64,000 bases of DNA from Nocardia sp. MH4 (lineage in GTDB: Bacteria > Actinomycetota > Actinomycetes > Mycobacteriales > Mycobacteriaceae), in contig NZ_LPNR01000135.1 of NCBI RefSeq assembly GCF_019266065.1, positions 1-64,000 on the forward strand. The letters are read 5' to 3'. Positions within the stretch are counted from its first letter, which is position 1; every line of letters begins with the position of its first letter. Under the pieces are notes generated by a model. It did no database searches and was not told where the DNA came from. It worked only from the letters and a program-made list of their open reading frames with translations. A program made the position numbers and the translations under genes. Below are positions 24,719 to 32,224 of the stretch, one piece after another.

Positions 24719-25303
24719 ATGGGTACCGTCGCGATGGTTCTGGAGACCGCCGACATCCGGATGTTCGCCGAGGCGGCGCGCTCCCACAATCCGGCCTACC
24801 GGCTCGCCGAGCGGCCCGTGGTCCCGCCGACCTTCCTGCCCGCCGACGGCTTCGGCACCGCGGGCGGCCGGGCGGAGACCGATCATCGATTCTTCGGCCC
24901 GCCGCCGCGCGCGGGCGACCAGCTGACCGCGATCCGCGCCGGGGCGCCCGGCGCCCCGGCGGTGAGCGCCGCCGAGTCGCTGACCCGCTACTTCGACCGC
25001 ACCGGCGGACTCGTCGCCGAGTCCTGGGCGGCGGCCGAACCCGCACTGGGCGAACCGGTGTCGCCGCAGGCCACCGCGCTGCTGGCCACCTACGCCACCG
25101 ATTGGCTCGGCGCGGAGCACATCCGCCGGTTCCGCACCAGGGTGCTGCGCGCGTTGCCCTCGGGCGAAGTCATGACCTGCGCGGGCCACATCACGCAGAG
25201 TTACGTGCAGGACGGCGAAGCGCGCGTCGACGTCACCCTGTCCGGGACCGATGCCGCGGGAGAGGTCGTCGTCCGCGCGTGGGCGACCTTCGCCCGCGAC
25301 TGA
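24719..25303 (+). CDS. MaoC/FAS1-like double-hotdog protein
   Basis: This 194-residue protein has the layout of a double hotdog: an N-terminal part (IRMFAEAARSHNPAYRLAERPVVPPTFLP, like FAS1-type dehydratase domains) and a C-terminal part (HIRRFRTRVLRALPSGEVMTCAGHITQSYVQDGEARVDVTLSGTDAAG..VVRAWATFARD). The usual hydratase D-x4-N-x4-H motif is not evident, so it may be a non-catalytic partner or bind a CoA or steroid product. ATG 24719 is chosen over ATG 24713 because GAGAGGA is then 7 nt away. It heads a rightward operon of three genes under the island operator. Enoyl-CoA hydratase activity is possible but not shown. Confidence 0.6.
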   Translation: MGTVAMVLETADIRMFAEAARSHNPAYRLAERPVVPPTFLPADGFGTAGGRAETDHRFFGPPPRAGDQLTAIRAGAPGAPAVSAAESLTRYFDRTGGLVAESWAAAEPALGEPVSPQATALLATYATDWLGAEHIRRFRTRVLRALPSGEVMTCAGHITQSYVQDGEARVDVTLSGTDAAGEVVVRAWATFARD

Positions 25304-25323
25304 CCATGCCGACCAGGAGCACC

Positions 25324-25815
25324 ATGACCGACACCGCCCCCGACCTCGCCGCCCGGCTCACCCGGCTGGAGGCGATCGCAGCGATCACCGCCCTCAAGCA
25401 CCGTTACTTCCGTGCCTGCGACGCCAAGGACCCGGCCGGCTTCCGCGACTGCTTTCTCGCCGCGGGCGCCGAACTCGACTACGGCAGCCTGGGCGCCCAC
25501 GACGCCGACGGCATGGCCGCCGTCTTCACCTCGATCGCGCTGCGCCGGGTGGACGGCAAGCCGGTCGTCCTCGACATGCACCACGGCGTGCACCCCGACA
25601 TCACCGTGCACGACGACACCACCGCGAGCGGCCGCTGGACGCTGCGCTTCCGCCAGCTGAACCTGCTCGCGCGCACCGAGACGGTGGCCACCGGCGAATA
25701 CGCCGACGAGTACCGCGTCGAGGCCGGGCAGTGGAAGATCGCGCGCTGCACGTTCACCCAGCTCTGGTCGCTCACGCGTCCGCTGAGCGAGGACGTTCAG
25801 GTGGAAAACCTCTGA
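25324..25815 (+). CDS. SnoaL-like / NTF2-fold protein (bile-acid 7alpha-dehydratase-like family)
   Basis: This is a 163-residue SnoaL_4-type protein: ARLTRLEAIAAITALKHRYFRACDAKDPAGFRDCFLAAGAELDYG, with the Tyr and Asp/His pattern (MHHGVHPDITVHDD) of the family that includes scytalone dehydratase and bile-acid 7alpha-dehydratase. The start ATG 25324 has AGGAG upstream; an ATG at 25306 is in frame but has no ribosome site. It follows the MaoC-like gene by 20 bp. In a steroid regulon a dehydratase or isomerase acting on a hydroxysteroid is reasonable, but the substrate is not readable. It is distinct from the true ketosteroid isomerase at 12689-13060. Confidence 0.7.
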   Translation: MTDTAPDLAARLTRLEAIAAITALKHRYFRACDAKDPAGFRDCFLAAGAELDYGSLGAHDADGMAAVFTSIALRRVDGKPVVLDMHHGVHPDITVHDDTTASGRWTLRFRQLNLLARTETVATGEYADEYRVEAGQWKIARCTFTQLWSLTRPLSEDVQVENL

Positions 25816-25883
25816 TTCCGCACCGCGCGGGGGCTCACGATGGTGAGGTGTTCATAGTGCACAACGACGTTCGGAGGTAGGAC

Positions 25884-26693
25884 ATGACGCGACGATACGA
25901 GGGCAAGGTCGTCTTCATCACCGGTGCGGCCCGCGGTCAGGGCCGGGCCGAGGCGATTCGCTTCGCCGAGGAGGGCGCCGACATCATCGCCATCGACGCG
26001 TGCGCGGATTTCGCCAGCACCAGCTACCCGGGTGCCACCGAGGACGACCTGGCCGAGACCGTGCGGCTGGTCGAAGCGGCGGGCGGCAAGATCGCCGCGA
26101 GCAAGGCCGACGTGCGGGATTTCGCGGGTCTGTCGGCGGCGCTGGCGGGCGGGATCGAGCAGTTCGGCCGGCTCGACGTCGTCGTGGCCAATGCCGGCAT
26201 CTGTTCGGCGGCGATGTCCTGGGAGATCACCGCCGAGCAGTGGCAGGAGACGGTCGACGTCAACCTGACCGGCGTCTTCCACACCGCCAAGGCCGCGATT
26301 CCCTACCTGATCGAGCAGGGCGAGGGTGGCGCGATGGTGTTCACCAGCTCGGTCGCCGGTCTCAAGGGCATTCCGTTCACGGCTCACTACGTGGCCACCA
26401 AACATGCCATCACCGGGCTGGCCAAGACGATGGCCAACGAGCTGGGCCAGCACCGGATCCGGGTCAACACCGTGCATCCGGCGGGTGTCGCGACCGGCAT
26501 GCAGATGGCGGAGATGGGTCCGCTGTTCGAGCAGCACGCGGCCACGCTCGCGCCCATCTTCATGAACGCCCTGCCGACCTATATCACCGAGGCCTCCGAC
26601 ATCGCGGCCGCCGTCGCGTGGCTGTGCTCGGACGAGGCTTCGCAGGTCACCGGCGCGCAGATCCCGGTGGACATGGGCAACCTCAACCGCTGA
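25884..26693 (+). CDS. Mycofactocin-coupled SDR family oxidoreductase
   Basis: This 269-residue SDR has TGAARGQG at 13-20, Ser155/156, Tyr169 and Lys173, and the insertion typical of mycofactocin-associated SDRs (DFASTSYPGATEDDLAETV, about 42-60). It closely resembles the SDR at 5723-6550. GGAGG lies 6 nt before the ATG. It is the third gene behind the operator at 24637-24651, with a 68-bp gap from the SnoaL-like gene, so it may also have its own promoter. An alcohol oxidation on the steroid skeleton or side chain is inferred. It is the last gene that clearly belongs to the island. Confidence 0.82.
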   Translation: MTRRYEGKVVFITGAARGQGRAEAIRFAEEGADIIAIDACADFASTSYPGATEDDLAETVRLVEAAGGKIAASKADVRDFAGLSAALAGGIEQFGRLDVVVANAGICSAAMSWEITAEQWQETVDVNLTGVFHTAKAAIPYLIEQGEGGAMVFTSSVAGLKGIPFTAHYVATKHAITGLAKTMANELGQHRIRVNTVHPAGVATGMQMAEMGPLFEQHAATLAPIFMNALPTYITEASDIAAAVAWLCSDEASQVTGAQIPVDMGNLNR

Positions 26694-26707
26694 ACCTCCG
26701 CTGGATT

Positions 26708-26750
26708 GGTATTTTTATACCGCCACCGCTAGGGTTGGTATGAAAATACC
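26708..26750. promoter_or_regulatory. Two XRE operators upstream of map
   Basis: GGTAT-TTTT-ATACC (26708-26721) and GGTAT-GAAA-ATACC (26737-26750, extended by TT/AA to 26735-26752) are perfect inverted repeats 29 bp apart, just before the methionine aminopeptidase start. A third copy lies before the XRE gene at 27831-27844. Three perfect copies around an HTH gene make an operator role likely. Confidence 0.75.
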
Positions 26751-26762
26751 AATGGAGGCGTG

Positions 26763-27530
26763 ATGGTGGAGTTGAAGACGCCCGCGGAGATCGAGCGGAT
26801 GCGGGTGACCGGCGCGTTCGTCGCCGACGTGCTGGCCGGCGTGCACGCGAAGGCCGCCGTCGGGGTGAACCTGCTCGAGCTCGAAGAGTATGTGCGGGAA
26901 CGGATTCGCGAGCGTGGCGCGGTGTCGTGCTACTGGGACTACGCCCCCTCGTTCGGTCGCGGACCGTTCCGCAACACCGTGTGCCTGGCGGTCAACGACG
27001 CGGTGCTGCACGGACTTCCGCACGATTACGTGCTGCGCGACGGTGACGTGCTCACCGCCGACCTGGCCGTCACCATCGACGGCTGGGCCGCCGACTCGGC
27101 CGTGACCACCATCGTCGGCACGCCGGCCCCGGCCGATCAGCGGCTGGTGCGGGCCACCGAGGAGGCTCTCGCCGCCGGGATCGCCGCCGCGCGGCCGGGC
27201 AACCACCTCGGTGACATCTCCGCGGCCGTCTCGACGGTCGCGCGCGCGTACGGCTACCCGGTCAACACCGAATTCGGTGGGCACGGCATCGGCCGGACCA
27301 TGCACGAGGATCCGCACGTGTCCAACACGGGACGGGCGGGGCGCGGGTTCCGGCTGCGTCCCGGGCTCACGATCGCCATCGAACCCTGGTTCGCGGCGAG
27401 CACCGCGACGGTCGTCACCGACGCCGACGGGTGGACGATCCGTTCCGCCGACGGGTCCCGGTGCGCGCACAGCGAGCACACGATCGCCGTCACGGCCGAT
27501 GGGCCGAGCGTCCTGACGCTGCGTGATTGA
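26763..27530 (+). CDS. map: Type I methionine aminopeptidase
   Basis: This enzyme removes the initiator methionine from nascent proteins. The 255-residue protein has the five metal ligands of the pita-bread fold: two Asp in LTADLAVTIDGWAADSAV, His in GHGIGRTMHEDP, Glu in IEPWF and Glu in HSEHTIAV. ATG 26763 follows GGAGG at 26754-26758. It is short (no N-terminal zinc or linker extension) and is probably one of several MetAPs in the genome. Its promoter holds two operators that recur at the convergent XRE gene, so unlike a housekeeping MetAP it is likely to be repressed and induced by an unknown signal. It may process a specialised set of proteins or tolerate an inhibitor. Confidence 0.9.
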   Translation: MVELKTPAEIERMRVTGAFVADVLAGVHAKAAVGVNLLELEEYVRERIRERGAVSCYWDYAPSFGRGPFRNTVCLAVNDAVLHGLPHDYVLRDGDVLTADLAVTIDGWAADSAVTTIVGTPAPADQRLVRATEEALAAGIAAARPGNHLGDISAAVSTVARAYGYPVNTEFGGHGIGRTMHEDPHVSNTGRAGRGFRLRPGLTIAIEPWFAASTATVVTDADGWTIRSADGSRCAHSEHTIAVTADGPSVLTLRD

Positions 27531-27548
27531 GCGGAAAATCCGCGCCGG

Positions 27549-27812
27549 TCAGGCGGATTCGGCGACCTGCTCGGTGCGGTAGACCTCGGCGAGCTCGGTC
27601 AGCGGGAGCGTCAGCGCCTCGGCCAGGCCCACGACGGTGCCGAAGGCGGGCGAGGGCAGCCGGCCGGATTCGATCTTGCGCAGGGTCTCGGGCGAGATGC
27701 CCGCGGCGCGCGCCACCTCGGCGAGATCGCGCTCGCCCCGCGCCGACCGCAGGCGGCGGCCGAGGCGACGGCCTGCTTCGACTTGGGCCGGGCTGAGGGG
27801 AAGACGCACCAT
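27549..27812 (-). CDS. Small XRE family repressor
   Basis: This 87-residue helix-turn-helix protein has RRLGRRLRSARGERDLAEVARAAGISPETLRKIESGRLPSPAFGTVVGLAEALTLPLTELAEV, a single XRE domain with almost no other sequence. It converges on map, 18 bp apart. An inverted repeat identical in its arms to those at the map promoter lies 19 bp upstream of its ATG, so it very probably represses itself and map. A TACCCT 7 nt before the ATG suggests a leaderless transcript. No toxin-like partner is present, which argues against a toxin-antitoxin pair. Confidence 0.85.
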   Translation of the reverse strand: MVRLPLSPAQVEAGRRLGRRLRSARGERDLAEVARAAGISPETLRKIESGRLPSPAFGTVVGLAEALTLPLTELAEVYRTEQVAESA

Positions 27813-27830
27813 GGCTCCGAGGGTAGGCGG

Positions 27831-27844
27831 GGTATTTCTATACC
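27831..27844. promoter_or_regulatory. Autoregulatory XRE operator
   Basis: GGTAT-TTCT-ATACC, matching the two sites at the map promoter in both arms and spacer length, overlaps the putative XRE promoter. Confidence 0.75.
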
Positions 27845-27852
27845 GCAAGCCG

Positions 27853-27892
27853 CGGACGGGCCGGTGATCACTTGGGATCACCGGCCCGTCCG
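27853..27892. terminator. Terminator downstream of the MFS gene
   Basis: A 17-bp perfect stem (27853-27869 with 27876-27892, loop ACTTGG) lies 9 bp past the end of the MFS gene at 27902 and insulates it from the XRE gene. Confidence 0.75.
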
Positions 27893-27901
27893 TCACGGGG
27901 C

Positions 27902-29530
27902 TCAGTGTGCGGTGCCGCCGGTGGCCGGCGTGCGCCCGTGCCGCATGACCACGGCCAGGACCAGGGCGACGGCCGCCGCGGCGCCGCAGACCCAGAAGCC
28001 CAGCTCGTATCCGCGATCGCCGAACACGTCCGGAATCGGCGCGGGCGGCTGCGCCTGTCCGCCCACGCTCACCAGCGCGGTCATTCCGTTGGCGTGCAGG
28101 AACGCGGTGACGATGGCCAGGCCGACGGCGACGCCCATCGACTGCATGACGCCGAGCATGCCCAGGCTGATGCCCTGCTGCTCCTGCGGCACCGCCTCCA
28201 CCATGAGAATCGGCATGGCCGCGTAGTAGAAGCCGAACCCGATGCTGAACACCGCGTTCACAAGCAGGAACACCGTGCTGGTGTGCGGCAGGACGGCGAA
28301 GGCCACGGCCGAGCAGACGAAGATCACCAGCGCGACGACCAGCGGCAGCCGAGCGCCCACGCGCCGCGCGATGACGCCGGCGAGCGCACCGCAGACCATG
28401 GTGACCACGGCGCCCAGCAGGGCGATGCGCAGCGCGAACTCGAGCAGGGTGTAACCGCTGCCGTAGGTGTAGCCCGGGTCCAGCGTCACCTGGACCGCCT
28501 CGGCGGGCAGCGGCTGACCGGTCATGGCCTGCACCTTGGCGAGAATGCCCTGCTGCGCGCCCGCCGCGACGGTCGCCTCGTCGGGCGTCTGGGACATGTA
28601 GGCGATGGCGTAGGAGACGACGCCGATCTGCAGCGAGGCGAACAGCGCGCCGGCCAGCACCAGCGCGACGCGCGGGTGGAACAGCAGTTGCATGTCCATG
28701 ATCGGTTGCGCCACCCGGGTTTCCACCAGGACGAACAGCAGCAGCAACACGACGCCGGTGATCACCCAGGCCAGCGTGGTCGGCCGCGCCCAGCCCCAGT
28801 CGTGGCCCTTGTCGAGGTAGATCAGGATCAGCGCGGCACCACCGGCGAGCAGCAGCGCGCCCACGTAGTCGATCCGTTCCCGCACGCGCAGCTTGGATTC
28901 CGGGACGATGAAGTACACCAGCGGCAGCATGACCAGGGTGAACCCGGCCAGGCACCAGAAGATCGCGCGCCAGCTGTAGTTGTCGACCAGGAAACCGCCG
29001 AGCAGCGGTCCGGCGATGGCGGAGACGCCGAGGCCGGTCGCGGTCACGCCGAGGCCGAGCGGAACGTACTTGCGCGGCATCAGGTCCCGGATCAGGCCGT
29101 AGGCGATGACCGCCGTCGCGATCGCGGTGGCCTGCAGGCATCGGCCGAGCAGGAAGATGCCCCAGTTCGAGGTCGTCGCGTCGAGCACGCAGCCGATCAT
29201 GAACAGCAGGCCGCAGATGAGGAACATCCGCTTCTTGCCCCACACGTCGCTCATCTTGCCGATGAGCGGTGAGGCGGCGGCGCCGATCAGGCCGAAAACG
29301 ATGATGGCCCAGTTGATGTTCGCGCCGACGCCGGGAAAGGTCGGGGCGATCTTCTGTAGCGCCGCCGACACGATCGTGTACTGCATCGGCGCGATCTCGG
29401 TGAACAGCACGATCACCGCGAGGACGGTGAAGATGCGGGCACGGGACGCGCCGTCCAGACGGCCGGTGTCGTTGTCCGGGTCGGTCGCGACAGGACTCGA
29501 CGGCTTCGGATCTTCAGGAATGGTGGACAT
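27902..29530 (-). CDS. DHA2-type MFS efflux transporter
   Basis: This 542-residue membrane protein has an N-terminal hydrophilic tail of ~30 residues, then probably 14 membrane segments. PLIGKMSDVWGKKRMFL is motif A, and AGPLLGGFLVDNYSWRAIFW is motif C with the usual W-R-x-I-F. A ~50-residue extracytoplasmic loop (about 310-360, MSQTPDEATVAAGAQQGILAKVQ...GYTYGSGYT) is long for the family. A TetR gene lies upstream on the same strand with a palindromic operator between them, so it is a regulated efflux pump. Drug or fatty-acid export cannot be distinguished from sequence. Confidence 0.87.
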   Translation of the reverse strand: MSTIPEDPKPSSPVATDPDNDTGRLDGASRARIFTVLAVIVLFTEIAPMQYTIVSAALQKIAPTFPGVGANINWAIIVFGLIGAAASPLIGKMSDVWGKKRMFLICGLLFMIGCVLDATTSNWGIFLLGRCLQATAIATAVIAYGLIRDLMPRKYVPLGLGVTATGLGVSAIAGPLLGGFLVDNYSWRAIFWCLAGFTLVMLPLVYFIVPESKLRVRERIDYVGALLLAGGAALILIYLDKGHDWGWARPTTLAWVITGVVLLLLFVLVETRVAQPIMDMQLLFHPRVALVLAGALFASLQIGVVSYAIAYMSQTPDEATVAAGAQQGILAKVQAMTGQPLPAEAVQVTLDPGYTYGSGYTLLEFALRIALLGAVVTMVCGALAGVIARRVGARLPLVVALVIFVCSAVAFAVLPHTSTVFLLVNAVFSIGFGFYYAAMPILMVEAVPQEQQGISLGMLGVMQSMGVAVGLAIVTAFLHANGMTALVSVGGQAQPPAPIPDVFGDRGYELGFWVCGAAAAVALVLAVVMRHGRTPATGGTAH

Positions 29531-29657
29531 GCCACGCTCCGTTGTTCGGGAATTACTTCGAGAGGGAGTGGAGCGCCGCCGATCGAGTGTGACGTAGATC
29601 GCACGACTTCCGACTCGGAGTATGTGACCCTACCGAACGCTAGGTTGGTGAAGTTAT

Positions 29658-29674
29658 GCAAACGTTATGTTTGC
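29658..29674. promoter_or_regulatory. Palindromic operator of the TetR/MFS pair
   Basis: GCAAAC-GTTAT-GTTTGC is a perfect 6-bp-arm inverted repeat. It overlaps the TetR stop codon and lies about 130 bp upstream of the MFS start, a likely binding site for the TetR protein. Confidence 0.5.
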
Positions 29675-30267
29675 TCCCGCTGAGTGGGTGAAAGCAGCGA
29701 GACGAAGTCCCGACAGGCGGCCGCCAGGTCGATATCGTCCCTGGCCAGCAGCCATTGGACCTGCAATCCGTCCATCACCGCGAGCAGCAGCGGCGCCGCC
29801 CGTTCCGGGGTGAGGCCGCCGGGGAGGTGGTCGCCGAATTCGGCGCGCAGCAGCGCGGCGAAGTCGGCGCGAGCCTTGGCATAGCGCTCGGTGAAGAACT
29901 CGCGCGCCGGATGGTCCTCGGTGACGGACTCGCCTGCCAGGACTGTGAAAGCCTGGACCAGGTCCGGACGTTCGGCGTTGTATTCCACGATCTGCTCGAG
30001 GTGGGTCAGTCGCGCGTCGGTCAGCCGGCCGACGAACGCCGCGAAATCCCAGCGGTCGCGCGCTTCGAGGACGCCGCTCAGCAGGGCGTCCTTGCTGGGG
30101 AAGTAGTGCAGGACGCCCGCGGGGGTGAGACCGACGCGATCGGCCACCGCGGCCAGGGAGGTGCCCTGATAGCCGCGCTCGGCGATGAGGGTGGTCGCGG
30201 CGTCGATGATGGCCGCCCGTCGCGCTTCCGCCTGGGCCGCCCGGCCGCCTTGTTGTCCCCGAGTCAC
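29665..30267 (-). CDS. TetR family regulator of the adjacent MFS pump
   Basis: This 200-residue regulator has an N-terminal HTH (RRAAIIDAATTLIAERGYQGTSLAAVADRVGLTPAGVLHYFPSKDALLSGVLEAR, about 17-71) and a C-terminal TetR ligand domain of the BetI-like type (QVQWLLARDDIDLAAACRDFV). The GTG start at 30267 gives the usual length. It precedes the MFS gene by 134 bp on the same strand, with a palindrome at their junction. It is inferred to repress the pump and lift repression when a substrate binds. There is no link in sequence to the steroid island. Confidence 0.87.
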   Translation of the reverse strand: MTRGQQGGRAAQAEARRAAIIDAATTLIAERGYQGTSLAAVADRVGLTPAGVLHYFPSKDALLSGVLEARDRWDFAAFVGRLTDARLTHLEQIVEYNAERPDLVQAFTVLAGESVTEDHPAREFFTERYAKARADFAALLRAEFGDHLPGGLTPERAAPLLLAVMDGLQVQWLLARDDIDLAAACRDFVSLLSPTQREQT

Positions 30268-30337
30268 TCCGCGAGCGTATCGGCCCGGTGCGCGGCGGCC
30301 CGTCGGCGCACACCGGGCCGAACCCGGTGGCGCGTGC

Positions 30338-31111
30338 TCAGGTGGGGGAGTGATCGGTGAACGCGCCGTCGACGAGGACCGGCACGGTGGAATCGGCGTC
30401 GAGATCGATCGCGATCGCGACATCGGCGGCGAACCCGATCGACGCGAGCTCATAGCCCGAGGCGCTGGACGCGATCGACGCGGGCACGTCCGGTGTGCCC
30501 GCGAAAGTGGTTGCCGCCGACCGCGCCTCGGGCGACGGAGCGGTGGCGCCCCGGTCGAGGAGTGCGGCGACCAGCGCACCCGCACCGAGCCAGTCCTCCA
30601 GCGCGGGACGCAGCGCCTCGCTGCCGGGCCACTGCTCACCCGCCGCGACGATCGCGATCGGCTGCTCGGTCGTACCCCATCCCTGGGCGATCAGCCAGTC
30701 GGCCACGGCCCGAGAGTTGCGCAGGCAGGCCGCGACGACCGCGCCGCCCTCGACGGTGGCCGCGATGGCCGACCCGTTCGGTGAAGGCAGCACCAGCCGT
30801 TCGGTGAACGGTGCCCGCCGGATCGCCGCGGGCGACAGGGACCACGGCCGCTCCCGATCCGCCGCACGTCGCCCGACGGCCAGCGCCGCACCGTGCCGAT
30901 CCGCGAACTCCTGTGCCGACGCGTCCCGCCACCGATACGGGAACACCGCCGTCCCCGCCCCGGTCGCCACCGACACCGAGGTGGTGAACGACAACACGTC
31001 GATCACCACCACCACCGCCGCCCCCGGTCCGATCGCCGCCGCTCCGGTTCTACCCCACTCCACGCTGATCCCGAACCCGCGCTGCCGCGACCACTCCGGC
31101 GCCGAATACAC
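30338..31111 (-). CDS. 2-phosphosulfolactate phosphatase (ComB) family protein
   Basis: This 257-residue protein has the ComB landmarks: VVVIDVLSFTTSVSVATGAGTAVFPYRW near the N-terminus, LPSPNGSAIAAT in the middle and an AGEQWPGSEALRPALEDWLGAGAL segment. GTG 31111 is preferred because GGAGG lies 8 nt upstream; an ATG at 31156 would add 15 residues. The family is Mg-dependent and first known from coenzyme M synthesis, but actinobacteria carry it without the other coenzyme M genes, and none is present here. The true substrate in this organism is unknown. Confidence 0.75.
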   Translation of the reverse strand: MYSAPEWSRQRGFGISVEWGRTGAAAIGPGAAVVVVIDVLSFTTSVSVATGAGTAVFPYRWRDASAQEFADRHGAALAVGRRAADRERPWSLSPAAIRRAPFTERLVLPSPNGSAIAATVEGGAVVAACLRNSRAVADWLIAQGWGTTEQPIAIVAAGEQWPGSEALRPALEDWLGAGALVAALLDRGATAPSPEARSAATTFAGTPDVPASIASSASGYELASIGFAADVAIAIDLDADSTVPVLVDGAFTDHSPT

Positions 31112-31237
31112 CCCAGCCCCTCCTCGACTCGACCGACGAATCGCCCAGTCCACCACACGAACCCGCGTGACTCCAGCCTTCCGCTCGCTCCCGGATCTCG
31201 CGGCGGTGCGGGGAGAGGCCGCGGGACAGCGGTCGAG

Positions 31238-32215
31238 TCAGGGAATGAGGGCCGGGGTCAGGTCGAGGTCGGGGGGTGGACGGAGGCGGCGGAGGGTGCC
31301 GTCGATGCTGGTGACGTAGAGGGACCAGGCGGAGCCGTCGGGGGCGAGGCGGGCGGAGGTGGGGCCGATCGGGGGCAGGGCGGGGAGGGGACTGGTCGGG
31401 GGTGTGGTCCAGCCGGTGGCGAGGGTGCACCAGTGGCCGGTGGCGGTGTCGACCTGGTAGACGCTGCCGGAGTAGTCGCCGGCGACGAACGCCAGTCCGC
31501 TCGCGGTGGTGTCGAGGTCGTCGAGGCCGGGCAACAGGCCGTCGGGGATCGAGGCGATCGGGGTCGGGCGATCGGGGGCGTCGAGGGGCACGCGCAGGAT
31601 CTGGGAGGTGGCGACGTCCTCGGTGAGGACGGCCCGGTGGTCGGCGGTGAGGGCGAGGCCGTTGGGGCGGGGCACCGGGGACCAGCCGAGGGTGAATTCG
31701 CCGGTGGCGGGGCGATATCGGCTGATGCCGACCGGCGGCCACGGGATCGACAGCTGAGACAGCAGCAGGTCGCCGTCGGGGAGCAGGAGCAGGCCGTTGG
31801 GTTGGACCAGATCCGGCAACAGCACGGTGACCTCCCCGGTCGGGAGGTGCAGTCGCCGCAGGGTGCCACCGCCGCCGGGGGTGGTGCCGTCGCCGGTGAG
31901 GAAGTAGAGGTCCGCACCCGAGCGGCGCAGACCGGCGGGATTGTCCAGCCCGGTGAGCAGCGTGCTGACTCGGCCGTCGGCGTCGACGTGGCGCAGCTCG
32001 CCACGCACGATCCCGGTGACGTAGAAGCCGCCCGCGCCGTCGTACTCCAGGTTCTCCAGGCCGCCGAGGTCGGCAGCCAAGATCTCGACCTGCCACGTGG
32101 CACCGCATCCGGCCCCGGCCTGCGCCTGTCCCACCGGCCCGATCCCGGTGACCGCCACTGCGGCGAGTGCGGTTGCCAGACAACGGATATAGCGCGTGCC
32201 GGAGCGTCGATCCAT
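31238..32215 (-). CDS. Secreted beta-propeller (SMP-30/NHL-like) protein
   Basis: This 325-residue protein has an N-terminal signal peptide: RRSGTRYIRC then a hydrophobic core LATALAAVAVTGIG and a likely cut after AQA-GA (about 33). The mature part has repeated blade patterns such as GLENLEYDGAGGFYVTG, GLDNPAGLRRSGADLYFLTG, QPNGLLLLPDGDLLLSQ, RPNGLALTADHRAVLTED and ASGLAFVAGDYSGSVYQVD, typical of six-bladed SMP-30/gluconolactonase or strictosidine-synthase-like propellers. It is exported, and the enzyme activity, if any, is not clear. It is 9 bp downstream of the VOC gene and may be in an operon with it. Confidence 0.75.
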   Translation of the reverse strand: MDRRSGTRYIRCLATALAAVAVTGIGPVGQAQAGAGCGATWQVEILAADLGGLENLEYDGAGGFYVTGIVRGELRHVDADGRVSTLLTGLDNPAGLRRSGADLYFLTGDGTTPGGGGTLRRLHLPTGEVTVLLPDLVQPNGLLLLPDGDLLLSQLSIPWPPVGISRYRPATGEFTLGWSPVPRPNGLALTADHRAVLTEDVATSQILRVPLDAPDRPTPIASIPDGLLPGLDDLDTTASGLAFVAGDYSGSVYQVDTATGHWCTLATGWTTPPTSPLPALPPIGPTSARLAPDGSAWSLYVTSIDGTLRRLRPPPDLDLTPALIP

Positions 32216-32224
32216 GGCCGTAGC

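Noticed and set aside
26708..27812. XRE gene and map as a toxin-antitoxin pair
   Set aside because: map has a complete metallopeptidase active site, and the XRE protein has no toxin gene next to it.
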